64,000 nucleotides of DNA from positions 868,001 to 932,000 of the forward strand of contig CP172536.1 of the NCBI GenBank assembly GCA_044598425.1. Direction: 5' to 3'. A model generated the notes under the pieces. It saw only the letters and a list, made by a program, of their open reading frames with translations, ran no database searches and had not been told where the DNA came from. This document shows, piece by piece, positions 49,192 to 58,705 of this stretch; within the stretch, counting starts at the first letter, position 1; each line of letters begins with the position of its first letter. A program made the position numbers and the translations under genes. The stretch comes from JAEVLT01 sp044598425 (lineage in GTDB: Bacteria; Bacillota; Bacilli; Bacillales; Cytobacillaceae).

Positions 49192-50712
49192 TTGAAAATT
49201 TCGATTATCGGGTTAGAGGATGCGCGGTTTGACAGGCCTTTAACGCTGATTGCCAATTTATTTTTTGAAGAATCGTATATTGATAAAAGTCTCCAGGCAG
49301 AGGCTGATGCAACAATTAAATTTACGCTGTCCTCAGAAGCACGTATATCTGTTTCAGCTGAACTGATCGACAAAGAGGGAGAAACTATTACCGCAAGCTA
49401 TGAAAAAGAATGGCTTGCGTTGGAGGATTGTTCTGAAAAAGAACGGTTCAAACAAATTAAAAATGCCGTCTCGCGAGTTTACTTGCAGATTTTGCAGCAG
49501 TGGACAGGAATTGTACAGAAATGGGGAATCTTAACAGGGGTAAGACCGACAAAGCTGCTTCATCGAAAAGTGCAGGAAGGAACACCATTCGAGCTTGCCA
49601 AGCAGCAGCTAAGGGAGGATTACTTAATCTCCAATGAGAAACTTGATTTAATGCAGCAAATCGTCAGCCGGCAGCTTGCGGTTATTCCCGATTTGTATTC
49701 ACTGCGCAACGAAGTCAGCATTTATATCGGTATTCCTTTTTGTCCGACTAAATGTGCATACTGCACGTTTCCAGCCTATGCGATTAATGGACGACAAGGT
49801 TCCGTTGATTCATTTCTCGGCGGCCTTCATTATGAAATGAGAGAAATCGGCAAATGGCTAAAGGAAAAGGGAATCAAAATTACAACGGTCTATTATGGCG
49901 GCGGCACACCGACAAGCATTACCGTAGAAGAAATGGATATGCTTTATGAGGAAATGACTGAATCGTTCCCGGATGTTCAAACAATCAGGGAGGTTACGGT
50001 GGAAGCCGGGCGTCCGGACACCATTACGCCTGAAAAGCTTGACGTTTTGAAAAAATGGAAGATTGACCGGATCAGCATCAATCCGCAATCGTATATTCAA
50101 GAAACGCTGAAGGCCATCGGGCGCCATCATACTGTTACGGAAACAATAGAAAAATACCATCTTGCCAGATCAATGGGCATGAACAATATCAATATGGACT
50201 TAATTATCGGCCTTCCAGGAGAAGGAACGTCCGAATTTTCCTATACACTGGCGGAAACGGAAAAATTAATGCCGGAATCGCTGACCGTTCATACGTTATC
50301 GTTTAAACGGGCTTCGGAAATGACGAAAAACAAACAAAAATATAAGGTTGCTGATCGCGGCGAAGTGGAAGAAATGATGGGGCTAGCGGAAGCATGGACT
50401 GCTCAGCACGGCTACAAGCCATATTATTTGTACCGGCAAAAAAATATCCTTGGTAACCTGGAGAACGTCGGTTACTCGCTGCCAAATCAAGAAAGCATCT
50501 ACAATATTATGATTATGGAAGAGATGCAGACGATTATTGGTCTCGGCTGTGGCGCATCAAGTAAATTTATTCATCCGGAAACGGGTGAAATCACTCATTT
50601 TGCAAATCCAAAAGACCCAAAATCGTACAATGACAGTTTTGAAGCTTACACAACTGAAAAAATAAAAATTCTTGAACAATTATTTTCAAAAGAAAATTCT
50701 CCTGCATCATAG
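49192..50712 (+). CDS. hemZ: Coproporphyrinogen III oxidase-like protein HemZ
   Basis: A 506-residue radical SAM enzyme. The 4Fe-4S motif is CPTKCAYC (near residue 184), preceded by an N-terminal domain and followed by YYGGGTPTS, TVEAGRPD and NINMDLIIGLPGE. HemZ is the anaerobic-type coproporphyrinogen dehydrogenase of heme synthesis; B. subtilis hemZ lies in the same neighbourhood. TTG 49192 follows AAAGGGTGG and gives the expected MKISI start; GTG 49183 is an alternative. Confidence 0.9.
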   Translation: MKISIIGLEDARFDRPLTLIANLFFEESYIDKSLQAEADATIKFTLSSEARISVSAELIDKEGETITASYEKEWLALEDCSEKERFKQIKNAVSRVYLQILQQWTGIVQKWGILTGVRPTKLLHRKVQEGTPFELAKQQLREDYLISNEKLDLMQQIVSRQLAVIPDLYSLRNEVSIYIGIPFCPTKCAYCTFPAYAINGRQGSVDSFLGGLHYEMREIGKWLKEKGIKITTVYYGGGTPTSITVEEMDMLYEEMTESFPDVQTIREVTVEAGRPDTITPEKLDVLKKWKIDRISINPQSYIQETLKAIGRHHTVTETIEKYHLARSMGMNNINMDLIIGLPGEGTSEFSYTLAETEKLMPESLTVHTLSFKRASEMTKNKQKYKVADRGEVEEMMGLAEAWTAQHGYKPYYLYRQKNILGNLENVGYSLPNQESIYNIMIMEEMQTIIGLGCGASSKFIHPETGEITHFANPKDPKSYNDSFEAYTTEKIKILEQLFSKENSPAS

Positions 50713-50726
50713 CGGGAGAATTTTTT
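50695..50726 (+). terminator. Terminator of hemZ
   Basis: AATTCTCC-tgc pairs with GC-GGGAGAATT, then TTTT. The left arm overlaps the end of the gene. Confidence 0.8.
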
Positions 50727-50748
50727 CGTATAGACGTTTACGCGGTTA

Positions 50749-50825
50749 GCGGAATTCTCAGGCTTTTTGGCGGAATTAATTGTGACTTTGGCGGAATTCT
50801 GCCCTAGATTGGCGGGAAAAAGTAT
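50749..50825 (+). repeat. Four repeats of GCGGAATT at exactly 21-bp spacing
   Basis: GCGGAATT begins at 50749, 50770 and 50791, and GCGGGAAA at 50812. The preceding TTAGC/TTGGC is also shared. They lie upstream of yhaR. The spacing is two turns of DNA, so all would face the same side of the helix. Confidence 0.75.
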
Positions 50826-50986
50826 AAAATCAGTGAAATGAAACCCCAGAGTGGGAACGTCTACTGAAAAAATTGTAATTATGTTCTTGAAATTCATTAT
50901 TTTTTGAAAATCGGTTTTTCCAGTCGCTTTTTCCCATTATAATGGAGATGAGGGAAAGTCAGTTAGAACAAAGGAGGGCACTTTTG

Positions 50987-51781
50987 ATGGTAGAAACTCA
51001 TTTTGTTACGGACAAGGTCAATGTTCGCGTAAACGAACGGGTGGCAACAGTAGAATTCAATCGGCCAGACAGCTTAAATGCACTAGATACGGAAATGATT
51101 AAAGGTCTTGTTTGGAAACTGAAAGAGATTAGCGAGTCGGATGACATTGACATTGTCGTGCTGACAGGCAAAGGGAGAGCCTTCTCCGCGGGGGGCGACA
51201 TAAAATGGATGATTGACCAGACGAATGAAAGCGATTTCCTTGGACTGATGGAAAGTTTAAATGAATTAATTGTCACGCTATACAGCCTTCCAAAATTAAC
51301 GATTAGTGCGATTTCCGGAGCGGCAGCAGGTCTAGGATTAAGCATCGCACTTGCAACAGATTATATCATTGCAGATTTATCTAGCATTCTCGCAATGAAC
51401 TTTATCGGCATTGGGTTAATTCCGGATGGTGGCGGCCATTTCTTCCTCGAAAAACGATTGGGTGAGACAAAAGCAAAACAGCTTATTTGGGAAGGGAAAA
51501 AATATCGGGCAGACGAAGCGCTTCAAATTGGTCTGATTCAGGAAGTGGCCGAAGAAGGGCTTCAGGAAGCCCTTGATGCCCGGATTGCTGACTGGCTATC
51601 ACGTCCGGTTCATGCCATGATCAAAACGAAAAAAATTCTCGCAGAAAAGAACCGGCCGCAGCTGTTAAAGATCCTCGAGTTAGAAAAATACGGACAGCTT
51701 AAAATGCGTGAGACAGCTGACCATCGTGAAGGAATCCAGGCATTTATTGAAAAAAGACCAGCGAGATTTATAGGAAAATAA
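50987..51781 (+). CDS. yhaR: Enoyl-CoA hydratase/isomerase family protein YhaR
   Basis: A 264-residue crotonase-fold protein: RPDSLNALDTEM near residue 28, oxyanion-hole GKGRAFSAGGDI near 66 and SGAAAGLGLSIALATDYI near 115. Enoyl-CoA hydratases act in fatty-acid or amino-acid breakdown. The usual catalytic Glu pair is hard to confirm, so isomerase or other crotonase activity is possible. ATG 50987 has AAAGGAGGGC upstream; an earlier ATG at 50942 has none. Confidence 0.87.
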   Translation: MVETHFVTDKVNVRVNERVATVEFNRPDSLNALDTEMIKGLVWKLKEISESDDIDIVVLTGKGRAFSAGGDIKWMIDQTNESDFLGLMESLNELIVTLYSLPKLTISAISGAAAGLGLSIALATDYIIADLSSILAMNFIGIGLIPDGGGHFFLEKRLGETKAKQLIWEGKKYRADEALQIGLIQEVAEEGLQEALDARIADWLSRPVHAMIKTKKILAEKNRPQLLKILELEKYGQLKMRETADHREGIQAFIEKRPARFIGK

Positions 51782-51838
51782 GAAAAGCGCTGGAGCCAGA
51801 CAGTTAGCGAAGTTAAGATATAAATACTGATAATATAA
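51779..51838 (-). repeat. Repeat family B fragment B5
   Basis: AAGAAAAGCGC...TTAGCGAAGTTAAGATATAAATACTGATAATAT, a 60-bp reduced copy with both ends of family B and almost no middle. It directly follows the yhaR stop. Confidence 0.7.
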
Positions 51839-51840
51839 AA

Positions 51841-51870
51841 AATAAGAAGCCTTATGCTTCTTATTTTTTT
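51841..51870. terminator. Bidirectional terminator between yhaR and yhzD
   Basis: AATAAGAAGC (51841-51850) pairs with GCTTCTTATT (51856-51865), then TTTTT. Confidence 0.85.
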
Positions 51871-52054
51871 AGGAATGAAAAAGCAAAAGTTTTCCAGCTG
51901 GGGATGTACAACGGTAGGTCTTTTCTGATAAACTTTTCTGTGCGAGCAACTTTGCCCCTAAATCTTTCGCCATCTTATCATTTTCGGCTTGAAAGGTTTC
52001 ATCTAAGATTTTCTCTCCATTTGCTTCAAATGCAGTAAGTTTGTAATTTTTCAT
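51869..52054 (-). CDS. yhzD: YhzD-like small protein
   Basis: A 61-residue protein, KNYKLTAFEANGEKILDE at the start and TYRCTSPAGKLLLF near the end. The small beta-rich YhzD family of Bacillus has this size and order; its function is unknown. I start at ATG 52054; the TTG at 52060 is unnecessary. AAAAGGGG lies upstream. Confidence 0.65.
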   Translation of the reverse strand: MKNYKLTAFEANGEKILDETFQAENDKMAKDLGAKLLAQKSLSEKTYRCTSPAGKLLLFHS

Positions 52055-52177
52055 AAGCAATCCCCTTTTTTGAAAATTTCCTATTTTCTTTTATTTTACA
52101 CAAACATGCGAAATACGCAAAGGGTGTGAATCCTTTACTCACATTGTTCGTAATCACACACGAGGAGGAATGAAGAA

Positions 52178-53077
52178 ATGGTGTTAATGCTTGACCATGT
52201 AACAAAGCGCTTCGGATCGTTTACGGCAGTAGATGATTTATCACTAACGATTCCAGAAGGTGAAATCTTTGGCTTTTTAGGAGCCAATGGTGCCGGCAAA
52301 ACAACAACATTCCGCATGATCTTGGGAATTCTTGATTCAAGCGCCGGAAAAATTTCTTGGGAAGGTATGCCGCTCAATTATACCGCAAGCCATTTTGTTG
52401 GCTATTTGCCGGAAGAAAGAGGTTTATATCCAAAGCTTAAAGTCCGTGATCAAATTGTCTATTTAGCGAGATTAAGAGGAATGCAGAAAAACGATGCGGT
52501 AACAGAGCTAAAATATTGGCTCGACCTCTTTAAAATCAGTGAATACGAAAATAAAAAAGTCGAGGAATTATCAAAAGGGAATCAGCAGAAAATCCAGTTT
52601 ATCGCAGCCGTTATCCATAAACCAAAGTTATTGATTTTAGATGAACCGTTCAGCGGGCTGGATCCCGTAAATGTAGAATTGCTAAAATCCGCCGTACTGG
52701 CCTTGAAAGAAAGGGGAGCTACGATTGTCTTTTCAAGCCACCGAATGGAACATGTGGAAGAAATGTGCGAGCAGCTTTGCATTCTGCACAAAGGAAAAAC
52801 AGTTGTTCACGGGGCTTTGAAGGAAATCAAACGCGCTTTTGGTAAAAAAAATCTCATTATTCATGCCGATTTTGCGCTAGACTTTTTGATGGAGCATTCT
52901 GGCGTAATAAAAGTAAAGCCTACAGCAGAAGGGATGCTGCTGCAAATCGAAGGAGAACCGGTTGCCGAGCAAATTTTAAAAGAAATCGTCGGCAAGGGGT
53001 TTATCCGTAAGTTCGCACTTGAGGAACCATCTTTAAACGATATTTTTATTGAGAAAGTTGGTGCTTCCTATGAATAA
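52178..53077 (+). CDS. yhaQ: ABC transporter ATPase YhaQ (NatA-type)
   Basis: A 299-residue ABC ATPase: Walker A GANGAGKTT (near 38), Q loop YLPEERGLYP, signature LSKGNQQK, Walker B LLILDEPF. The LSKGNQQK variant and the C-terminal region are typical of NatA-type exporters. It works with YhaP, whose start overlaps its stop, likely as a Na+ or antibiotic exporter; the substrate is unproven. GAGGAGGAA precedes ATG 52178. Confidence 0.9.
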   Translation: MVLMLDHVTKRFGSFTAVDDLSLTIPEGEIFGFLGANGAGKTTTFRMILGILDSSAGKISWEGMPLNYTASHFVGYLPEERGLYPKLKVRDQIVYLARLRGMQKNDAVTELKYWLDLFKISEYENKKVEELSKGNQQKIQFIAAVIHKPKLLILDEPFSGLDPVNVELLKSAVLALKERGATIVFSSHRMEHVEEMCEQLCILHKGKTVVHGALKEIKRAFGKKNLIIHADFALDFLMEHSGVIKVKPTAEGMLLQIEGEPVAEQILKEIVGKGFIRKFALEEPSLNDIFIEKVGASYE

Positions 53078-54323
53078 TTTTTGGATTATTTTATGGCATA
53101 CCTATTTAACAAAATTAAAAACAAAATCGTTTTTGATTACAACGCTGATCACTATTTCCATCGTTCTGGTGTTGACAAATATCAACACGATTATAAAAGC
53201 TTTTGATAAAAATGGCGGGAAAGAAACAGTGGCTGTTCTCGATGAATCGGGTCAGTTGTATGAACCGTTGAAAAAGCAAGTTGCCGCAATAAATAAGGAC
53301 ATTGTTCTAAAACGATACAGCGGCAGTGAAAAAGAAGCTGAAAAGGCAGTTGAAAAAGGGACATACAAAGGAATGATTCTGCTTAGCTTCAATCAGGATA
53401 AACTCCCAGAGGCAACGTTCAAAGCAATGACGATTGCGGATTCGAGCCTGTATTACGACTTGCAAACCGGCCTTCAACAAGTAAAAACGATGCTTGCCGC
53501 CTCGCAAATTAATCTATCACCTGTTGCACTCCAAAAACTTTACGAGCCCGTTGCTTTTACTAAAGAAGCCCTTGAAAAGAATGCAAAAACGGAGGAGCAG
53601 CTTAATCAGGCGCGCGGTCTTGTATACGTCCTATTGTTTGTGATTTATTTTGCTGTGATTATGTATGCGAACATGATCGCCATGGAAGTGGCTACAGAAA
53701 AATCTTCAAGAGTGATGGAAATTTTAATTTCAAGCGTTTCGCCGATTACACAAATGTTTGCAAAAATTCTCGGCATAGCTCTGTTAAGTTTAACGCAGCT
53801 AGCGGCGTTTTTGTCCGTCGGCTACTTTTCTGTTAAGCAAAATAGTGCTTCTTTAAAGGGAGGTTTCTTTGATGTTTTTGGTTTTGATCAAATTCCGGTT
53901 ACGACCATTATATATGCAGTAATCTTTTTTATCCTCGGCTATTTTCTTTATGCCACAATGGCGGCTTTTCTCGGTTCGCTTGTCAGCCGGATTGAGGATG
54001 TTCAGCAGATGATTACACCGATGATAATGCTGGTTGTCGCAGGGTTCATGATTGCGATGTTTGGCCTTACTAAGCCGGATTCTCCTGTGATTACCGTGAC
54101 GTCCTATATTCCGTTTTTTACACCAATGATTATGTTCCTTCGCGTTGGGATGTTGACCATCCCTTTTTGGGAAGCCCTTCTCGGCATTGCGATTCTCGCC
54201 GCAACAATTTTTCTTCTTGCTATCTTTGGAGCCAGGGTATATAAAGGCGGAGTGCTGATGTATGGCAAATCCAATTCCTTTAAAGACATTAAAAAAGCTT
54301 TACAGCTAACGAAAAAAGACTAA
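53070..54323 (+). CDS. yhaP: ABC transporter permease YhaP (NatB-type)
   Basis: A 417-residue permease of the ABC-2 type: an N-terminal helix, a large soluble loop (about 45-190), then five or six helices (from FVIYFAVIMYANMIAMEVATEKSSR near 195). It pairs with YhaQ. ATG 53070 overlaps the yhaQ stop (ATGAATAA), showing coupled translation. Confidence 0.9.
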   Translation: MNNFWIILWHTYLTKLKTKSFLITTLITISIVLVLTNINTIIKAFDKNGGKETVAVLDESGQLYEPLKKQVAAINKDIVLKRYSGSEKEAEKAVEKGTYKGMILLSFNQDKLPEATFKAMTIADSSLYYDLQTGLQQVKTMLAASQINLSPVALQKLYEPVAFTKEALEKNAKTEEQLNQARGLVYVLLFVIYFAVIMYANMIAMEVATEKSSRVMEILISSVSPITQMFAKILGIALLSLTQLAAFLSVGYFSVKQNSASLKGGFFDVFGFDQIPVTTIIYAVIFFILGYFLYATMAAFLGSLVSRIEDVQQMITPMIMLVVAGFMIAMFGLTKPDSPVITVTSYIPFFTPMIMFLRVGMLTIPFWEALLGIAILAATIFLLAIFGARVYKGGVLMYGKSNSFKDIKKALQLTKKD

Positions 54324-54332
54324 ACATACAAG

Positions 54333-54360
54333 AGCCGGCTAAAAATTTAGCTGGCTTTTT
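54333..54360 (+). terminator. Terminator of yhaQ-yhaP
   Basis: AGCCGGCT (54333-54340) pairs with AGCTGGCT (54349-54356), then TTTT. Confidence 0.8.
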
Positions 54361-54428
54361 GATATAGAACGTGCATTCGCCTTTTGGCGGTGGTAGAATA
54401 AAGGAAACGATGCTGAAAGGGTTTTTTT

Positions 54429-55646
54429 ATGAAACAAATTTCGTTTATCCATGCGGCTGATCTGCATTTGGACAGCCCGATGGCTGGTTTAAGAACGCTG
54501 CCAGACCCGATTTTTAAAAGAGTAAGAGAAAGTACGTTTCAAGCATTGAAAAAATTAACGGATGCTGCGATTGAAAAAAAAGTTGATTTTGTCATTCTTG
54601 CCGGGGATTTATTTGACGGTGAAGATCGCAGCTTAAAGGCGCAATCACGGCTGCGCAGTGAGATGCAGAGGCTTGCGCTTCATGGAATACCGGTTTATGT
54701 AATCCATGGCAATCACGATCATTTAGGCGGATCATGGGTTAAGCTTGAAATGCCGGAAAATGTACATATTTTTTCAAGTGATATAGAGGTTAAAGTTCTG
54801 TACACGAAAAGCGGTGCGGTGGTGCATTTGTATGGATTCAGCTATCCGCAGCGCCATGTGTTAGAACGGAAAATTTTCGGTTACCAAATTGTTAATGGTG
54901 CCGATTATCATATTGGTATCCTTCACGGCAATGAGGAAGGCAGTAAAGAACACAACAATTATGCGCCGTTTACGGTGAAAGAACTGCTTGAAAAGCCATT
55001 TGATTATTGGGCACTTGGACATATCCATAAACGGGCGATTTTAGCGGAACATCCCCCTGTTGTATACCCTGGAAACACTCAGGGACGCAGCCTAAAGGAA
55101 ACGGGTGCAAAGGGTTGCTACTTTGTTGCGATGACACCTTTTGAAACAAAGCTTGAATTTATCGAGACGGCGCAAGTAATTTGGGAAGAGGCAGCGATTG
55201 ATGTTCAAGAGGCAAACAGTTTCCAGGAAATTTATCGAAGCTGTCAAAACGCCGTTGCCAAATGCCGCAAAAAGGGAGTGGGAACGCTGCTGATGCTGAC
55301 GTTAAAGAATGTGCGTTTAGCCGACTATAGCGAAAGAAAGGCAGCGGCGGAACTTCAAGAGCTATTAGCAGAAGACGAAGAGGATACAGATTCGTTCGTG
55401 TGGATCATGCATCTTGAGATCGAAGATGAAAGCACAATCAATCGAGAACAGCTTGAGGCGGAAGGAGAGTTTTACCGGGAGCTCTTTGCGACAGGCGAAC
55501 ATTACAAAAATCCGGAAAAGGCGCTAGCCCCTTTATATGAGCATTTATTGGGCAGGAAATATTTGCCGGCTTTATCCTCAGAAGAACAGCAAGAACTTCT
55601 GACAAAAGCCGAAAACCTGCTTGTTGCCCTGCTTTATAAACCATAG
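54429..55646 (+). CDS. yhaO: DNA repair exonuclease YhaO (SbcD-like)
   Basis: A 405-residue calcineurin-like phosphoesterase: metal motifs DLHLDSP (near 12), LAGDLFD, GNHDH, and HGNEEGSK/GHIHKR. It is the Mre11/SbcD-type nuclease partner of the YhaN ATPase encoded next. AAAGGG lies upstream of ATG 54429. It overlaps the upstream extension of yhaN but not its chosen start. Confidence 0.92.
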   Translation: MKQISFIHAADLHLDSPMAGLRTLPDPIFKRVRESTFQALKKLTDAAIEKKVDFVILAGDLFDGEDRSLKAQSRLRSEMQRLALHGIPVYVIHGNHDHLGGSWVKLEMPENVHIFSSDIEVKVLYTKSGAVVHLYGFSYPQRHVLERKIFGYQIVNGADYHIGILHGNEEGSKEHNNYAPFTVKELLEKPFDYWALGHIHKRAILAEHPPVVYPGNTQGRSLKETGAKGCYFVAMTPFETKLEFIETAQVIWEEAAIDVQEANSFQEIYRSCQNAVAKCRKKGVGTLLMLTLKNVRLADYSERKAAAELQELLAEDEEDTDSFVWIMHLEIEDESTINREQLEAEGEFYRELFATGEHYKNPEKALAPLYEHLLGRKYLPALSSEEQQELLTKAENLLVALLYKP

Positions 55647-55665
55647 AGAACAGGAGGGAGACTTG

Positions 55666-58659
55666 TTGAAGATTATTGACTTGCATATATACGGGTTTGG
55701 ACAATTGGAAGATGTTTTGATTGAAAAATTAGCTGATTTCCAAGTTTTCTATGGGGAGAATGAAGCGGGAAAATCGACGATTATGGCGTTTATTCATGCA
55801 ATTCTGTTTGGCTTTCCAACTAAGCAGCAAGCGGAATTGCGTTATGTACCGAAGCACGGGGCGAAATATGGCGGCAGATTGCGGCTGTTTCATTCGCAGC
55901 ATGGAATTGTTTCCGTTGAACGTGTAAAAGGAAAAGCAGCGATTGGCGATCTTACTGTTACCCTTGAAAATGGGGAGAGCGGTGGAGAAGAGTTATTAAA
56001 AGAGCTTCTCTCGCATATAGACAAAGGCATCTACCAAGCAATTTTTTCATTTAATCTCCATGGTTTGCAAAATATTCATCAAATGAAGGGAGAAGAAATC
56101 GGCCGGTTTTTATTTTCTGCCGGTACGCTAGGAACCGACCGTTTGGCAGCAGCCGAGACTCAATTGCAAAAAGAATTGGACCAGCGTTTCAAAGCAAGTG
56201 GCAAAAAGCCGGTCTTAAATGAAAAGTTGCAGGAACTCCATCAGCTGAACAATGAATTAAAGCAGGCTGCGGCCAAAAGTCAGTCTTACGAGTTTCTGGT
56301 TGGTGAGAAGGAAGCGATCCAGCAGGAAATCGCTGTTCTTCAAAAGAGAGTAAATGACATCCAAACACGAATCAATAAGCTGGATGATTGGAAGAAAATC
56401 GAAGCGTTTGTCAAGGAAGAAAAATGGCTTGAACAAGAATTAAGGAAATTGGGGCAAGCTACTTTCCCGGCACGGGGAATGGAGCGATATGAACAGCTAA
56501 ATCAGCTCTTGCAGCCTTATAACGCCCAAATTTCAAGCCTTACCGAACGGATCGAACAAGTGAAAAAAGAGCTTAACATAATTGAGCCGGATCGAATCTT
56601 TCTTGAAAGCGAGACAGAATTACAGGCTGCATTAGACCGTTTTCCGCTTTATAACCAATATATCCAGCAGGAAAAACAAGTGGAATTGAAGATATCAGAG
56701 CTGGAAGAAAGGGCAGAGAGCATAAAAGAGAAGCTGCACTGGAGGCTTAATGAGGAAGAAATCTTTTCAATCAACACAAATATTTACGTAAAGGACCAGG
56801 TTCAAAAGCTTGCCAAAAAGGGTGTATGGCTTGATAAAGGAAAACAGGAGCTTGAAGACCGCTTTGCGGAAGAAAAACGCCGCCTAGAAGACTTGGAAGA
56901 GGCGGTAAATAAGGCAAAAGAGCAGCTTATTCCTGAAGCTCAACGAACTATTTTAGAATCCGAAGCAGCAAAGGCTGTTGACCGGAACGATGCTGAAAAT
57001 AATTTAAAGACAGTTCAAGAAAAGATCGCTTTTTATCAAGCTGCAAATGAACGCGAAAAACGGCAAAAACAGCAAAAATACCAACAGTATTTGTTATTTG
57101 GCATCTTGCTGCTTGCACTCTTTCTTTATAGCTGGTCGATAAAACAGCCGGTACTGGCTGTTTTAGGAGGAATTTTTTTCATCATAACAGCAGTTTTGTT
57201 CGTAACAGGTCTGAAAGAAAGGCAGTTTTCTGCGATGGATCAGTCTCTTGAAGCTCTTTTGAAAGATGAAAGGAAGTGGCGGGAACAACTCGATTCACCT
57301 CAGTATGCGCAAATTGCCATCCTTCAAGAAAAGCTGGCAATGGATCATCATCGCCGTGAACAGCTTCAGATTTTACATGTGAAATTGGAACAGCAGCAGC
57401 GTCTTTATGACAAAGTGATTGATCAATTCGAGCAATGGGAGCGGGAGGCTGTAGGCTATAACAAAGAGATCGAGAAAATCAGCGCCGTGCTAAAAATACC
57501 GAAGGAGCTGGCCAATACGCAATTGCTTGATGCTTTTCAGCATATTGAACAACTAAAAGGCATGTTGAGAGAAAAACGGCAACTTCAAGTCCAATTAGAA
57601 AGGCTGCAGAAAGATAGCAAGGCTATTGCAGCGCAGCTAATGAAAATTGCTGCGCGCTATGCTTCTGGTCATAGAGACGATTTGCAAAAGGCGGCCTATA
57701 TGTTACGGCTTAAATTGAATGAAGAACAAGAAAAAACGATACAGTTTAAAGAAAAGCAAAATAAGCTCAACGATATGGAATCAGATAGAATGCAATTAAT
57801 TCAGGAGAAAAAGCATTTGCAAGCTGAGCTCGATCAGCTGATTTCAGAAGCGAATGTAGAAACAGAGACGGCTTTTTTTGAAAAGGCCGAGCGATCTGCA
57901 AGAAAAGCGAAGCTTGAAGAAAGGCTGTCTGATGTAAAACAGCAGCTGCATTATTGTTTACTCAGTGAATTAGAAAGGAATAGTTATTTACAAATTGCAA
58001 ATTGTGACGAGCTCGTCAAGGAACATCAAGCGGAAGCTGAAAAGATTCAGTTGAGCCTTAATCAAAAGCATGAACAGCTCGCGGCTAAACGCCATGAAAT
58101 TCAGTTGCTGGAAGAAGGAGGAGTTTACTCCGAAATCTTTCATCGATTTAAACAGAAACAAAATGAGCTGACAGAAGAGGCGAAAGAATGGGCGGTCTAC
58201 CGCTTCGCTCAAGACATCCTGTCTCAGACGGTTGAAAAATATAAAAACATTCATTTACCAAGAATGCTGGCCCAGGCTGAAAATTACTTATCCTTTCTTA
58301 CAGACGGACATTATCGAAAAATTCATCTCCATCCTGCCAAAACTGGTTTTTTAATCGAGAGAGAAGATCACACCATTTTTGAAGCGAATGAATTAAGTCA
58401 GGCGACAACGGAGCAGGTGTATGTGTCGATTCGTTTAGCATTGGCAACAACGTTGTACGAACGATTTAAGTTTCCGATTATGATTGATGACAGCTTTGTT
58501 AATTTTGATGCCAAACGAACGCAAAAAGTAATGGAGCTGCTCAAACAATTGAAACAAAATCAAATTTTATTTTTCACATGCCACCAGCATTTACTTGATT
58601 ATTTTAGCAATACTAGCACTCTTTTCTTACAGAAAGGTGCTATTCAGCAAGTTTACTAG
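55666..58659 (+). CDS. yhaN: SMC-like ATPase YhaN (SbcC/SbcE type)
   Basis: A 997-residue ATPase: Walker A GENEAGKST (near residue 30), long coiled-coil regions, and a Walker B-like IMIDDSFVNFD near 939. Near residues 475-515 two hydrophobic segments (LLFGILLLALFLYSW and LAVLGGIFFIITAVLF) interrupt the coils, so the tip may be membrane-attached. With YhaO it forms an SbcCD/Rad50-Mre11-like complex for double-strand end processing. TTG 55666 is chosen (AGGAGGGAG upstream, MKIID start); 19 nt after yhaO. Confidence 0.91.
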   Translation: MKIIDLHIYGFGQLEDVLIEKLADFQVFYGENEAGKSTIMAFIHAILFGFPTKQQAELRYVPKHGAKYGGRLRLFHSQHGIVSVERVKGKAAIGDLTVTLENGESGGEELLKELLSHIDKGIYQAIFSFNLHGLQNIHQMKGEEIGRFLFSAGTLGTDRLAAAETQLQKELDQRFKASGKKPVLNEKLQELHQLNNELKQAAAKSQSYEFLVGEKEAIQQEIAVLQKRVNDIQTRINKLDDWKKIEAFVKEEKWLEQELRKLGQATFPARGMERYEQLNQLLQPYNAQISSLTERIEQVKKELNIIEPDRIFLESETELQAALDRFPLYNQYIQQEKQVELKISELEERAESIKEKLHWRLNEEEIFSINTNIYVKDQVQKLAKKGVWLDKGKQELEDRFAEEKRRLEDLEEAVNKAKEQLIPEAQRTILESEAAKAVDRNDAENNLKTVQEKIAFYQAANEREKRQKQQKYQQYLLFGILLLALFLYSWSIKQPVLAVLGGIFFIITAVLFVTGLKERQFSAMDQSLEALLKDERKWREQLDSPQYAQIAILQEKLAMDHHRREQLQILHVKLEQQQRLYDKVIDQFEQWEREAVGYNKEIEKISAVLKIPKELANTQLLDAFQHIEQLKGMLREKRQLQVQLERLQKDSKAIAAQLMKIAARYASGHRDDLQKAAYMLRLKLNEEQEKTIQFKEKQNKLNDMESDRMQLIQEKKHLQAELDQLISEANVETETAFFEKAERSARKAKLEERLSDVKQQLHYCLLSELERNSYLQIANCDELVKEHQAEAEKIQLSLNQKHEQLAAKRHEIQLLEEGGVYSEIFHRFKQKQNELTEEAKEWAVYRFAQDILSQTVEKYKNIHLPRMLAQAENYLSFLTDGHYRKIHLHPAKTGFLIEREDHTIFEANELSQATTEQVYVSIRLALATTLYERFKFPIMIDDSFVNFDAKRTQKVMELLKQLKQNQILFFTCHQHLLDYFSNTSTLFLQKGAIQQVY

Positions 58660-58705
58660 AGTGATATACTTTTAACGATAGGAAAGGAAGGAGCGGTCAG
58701 AACGG

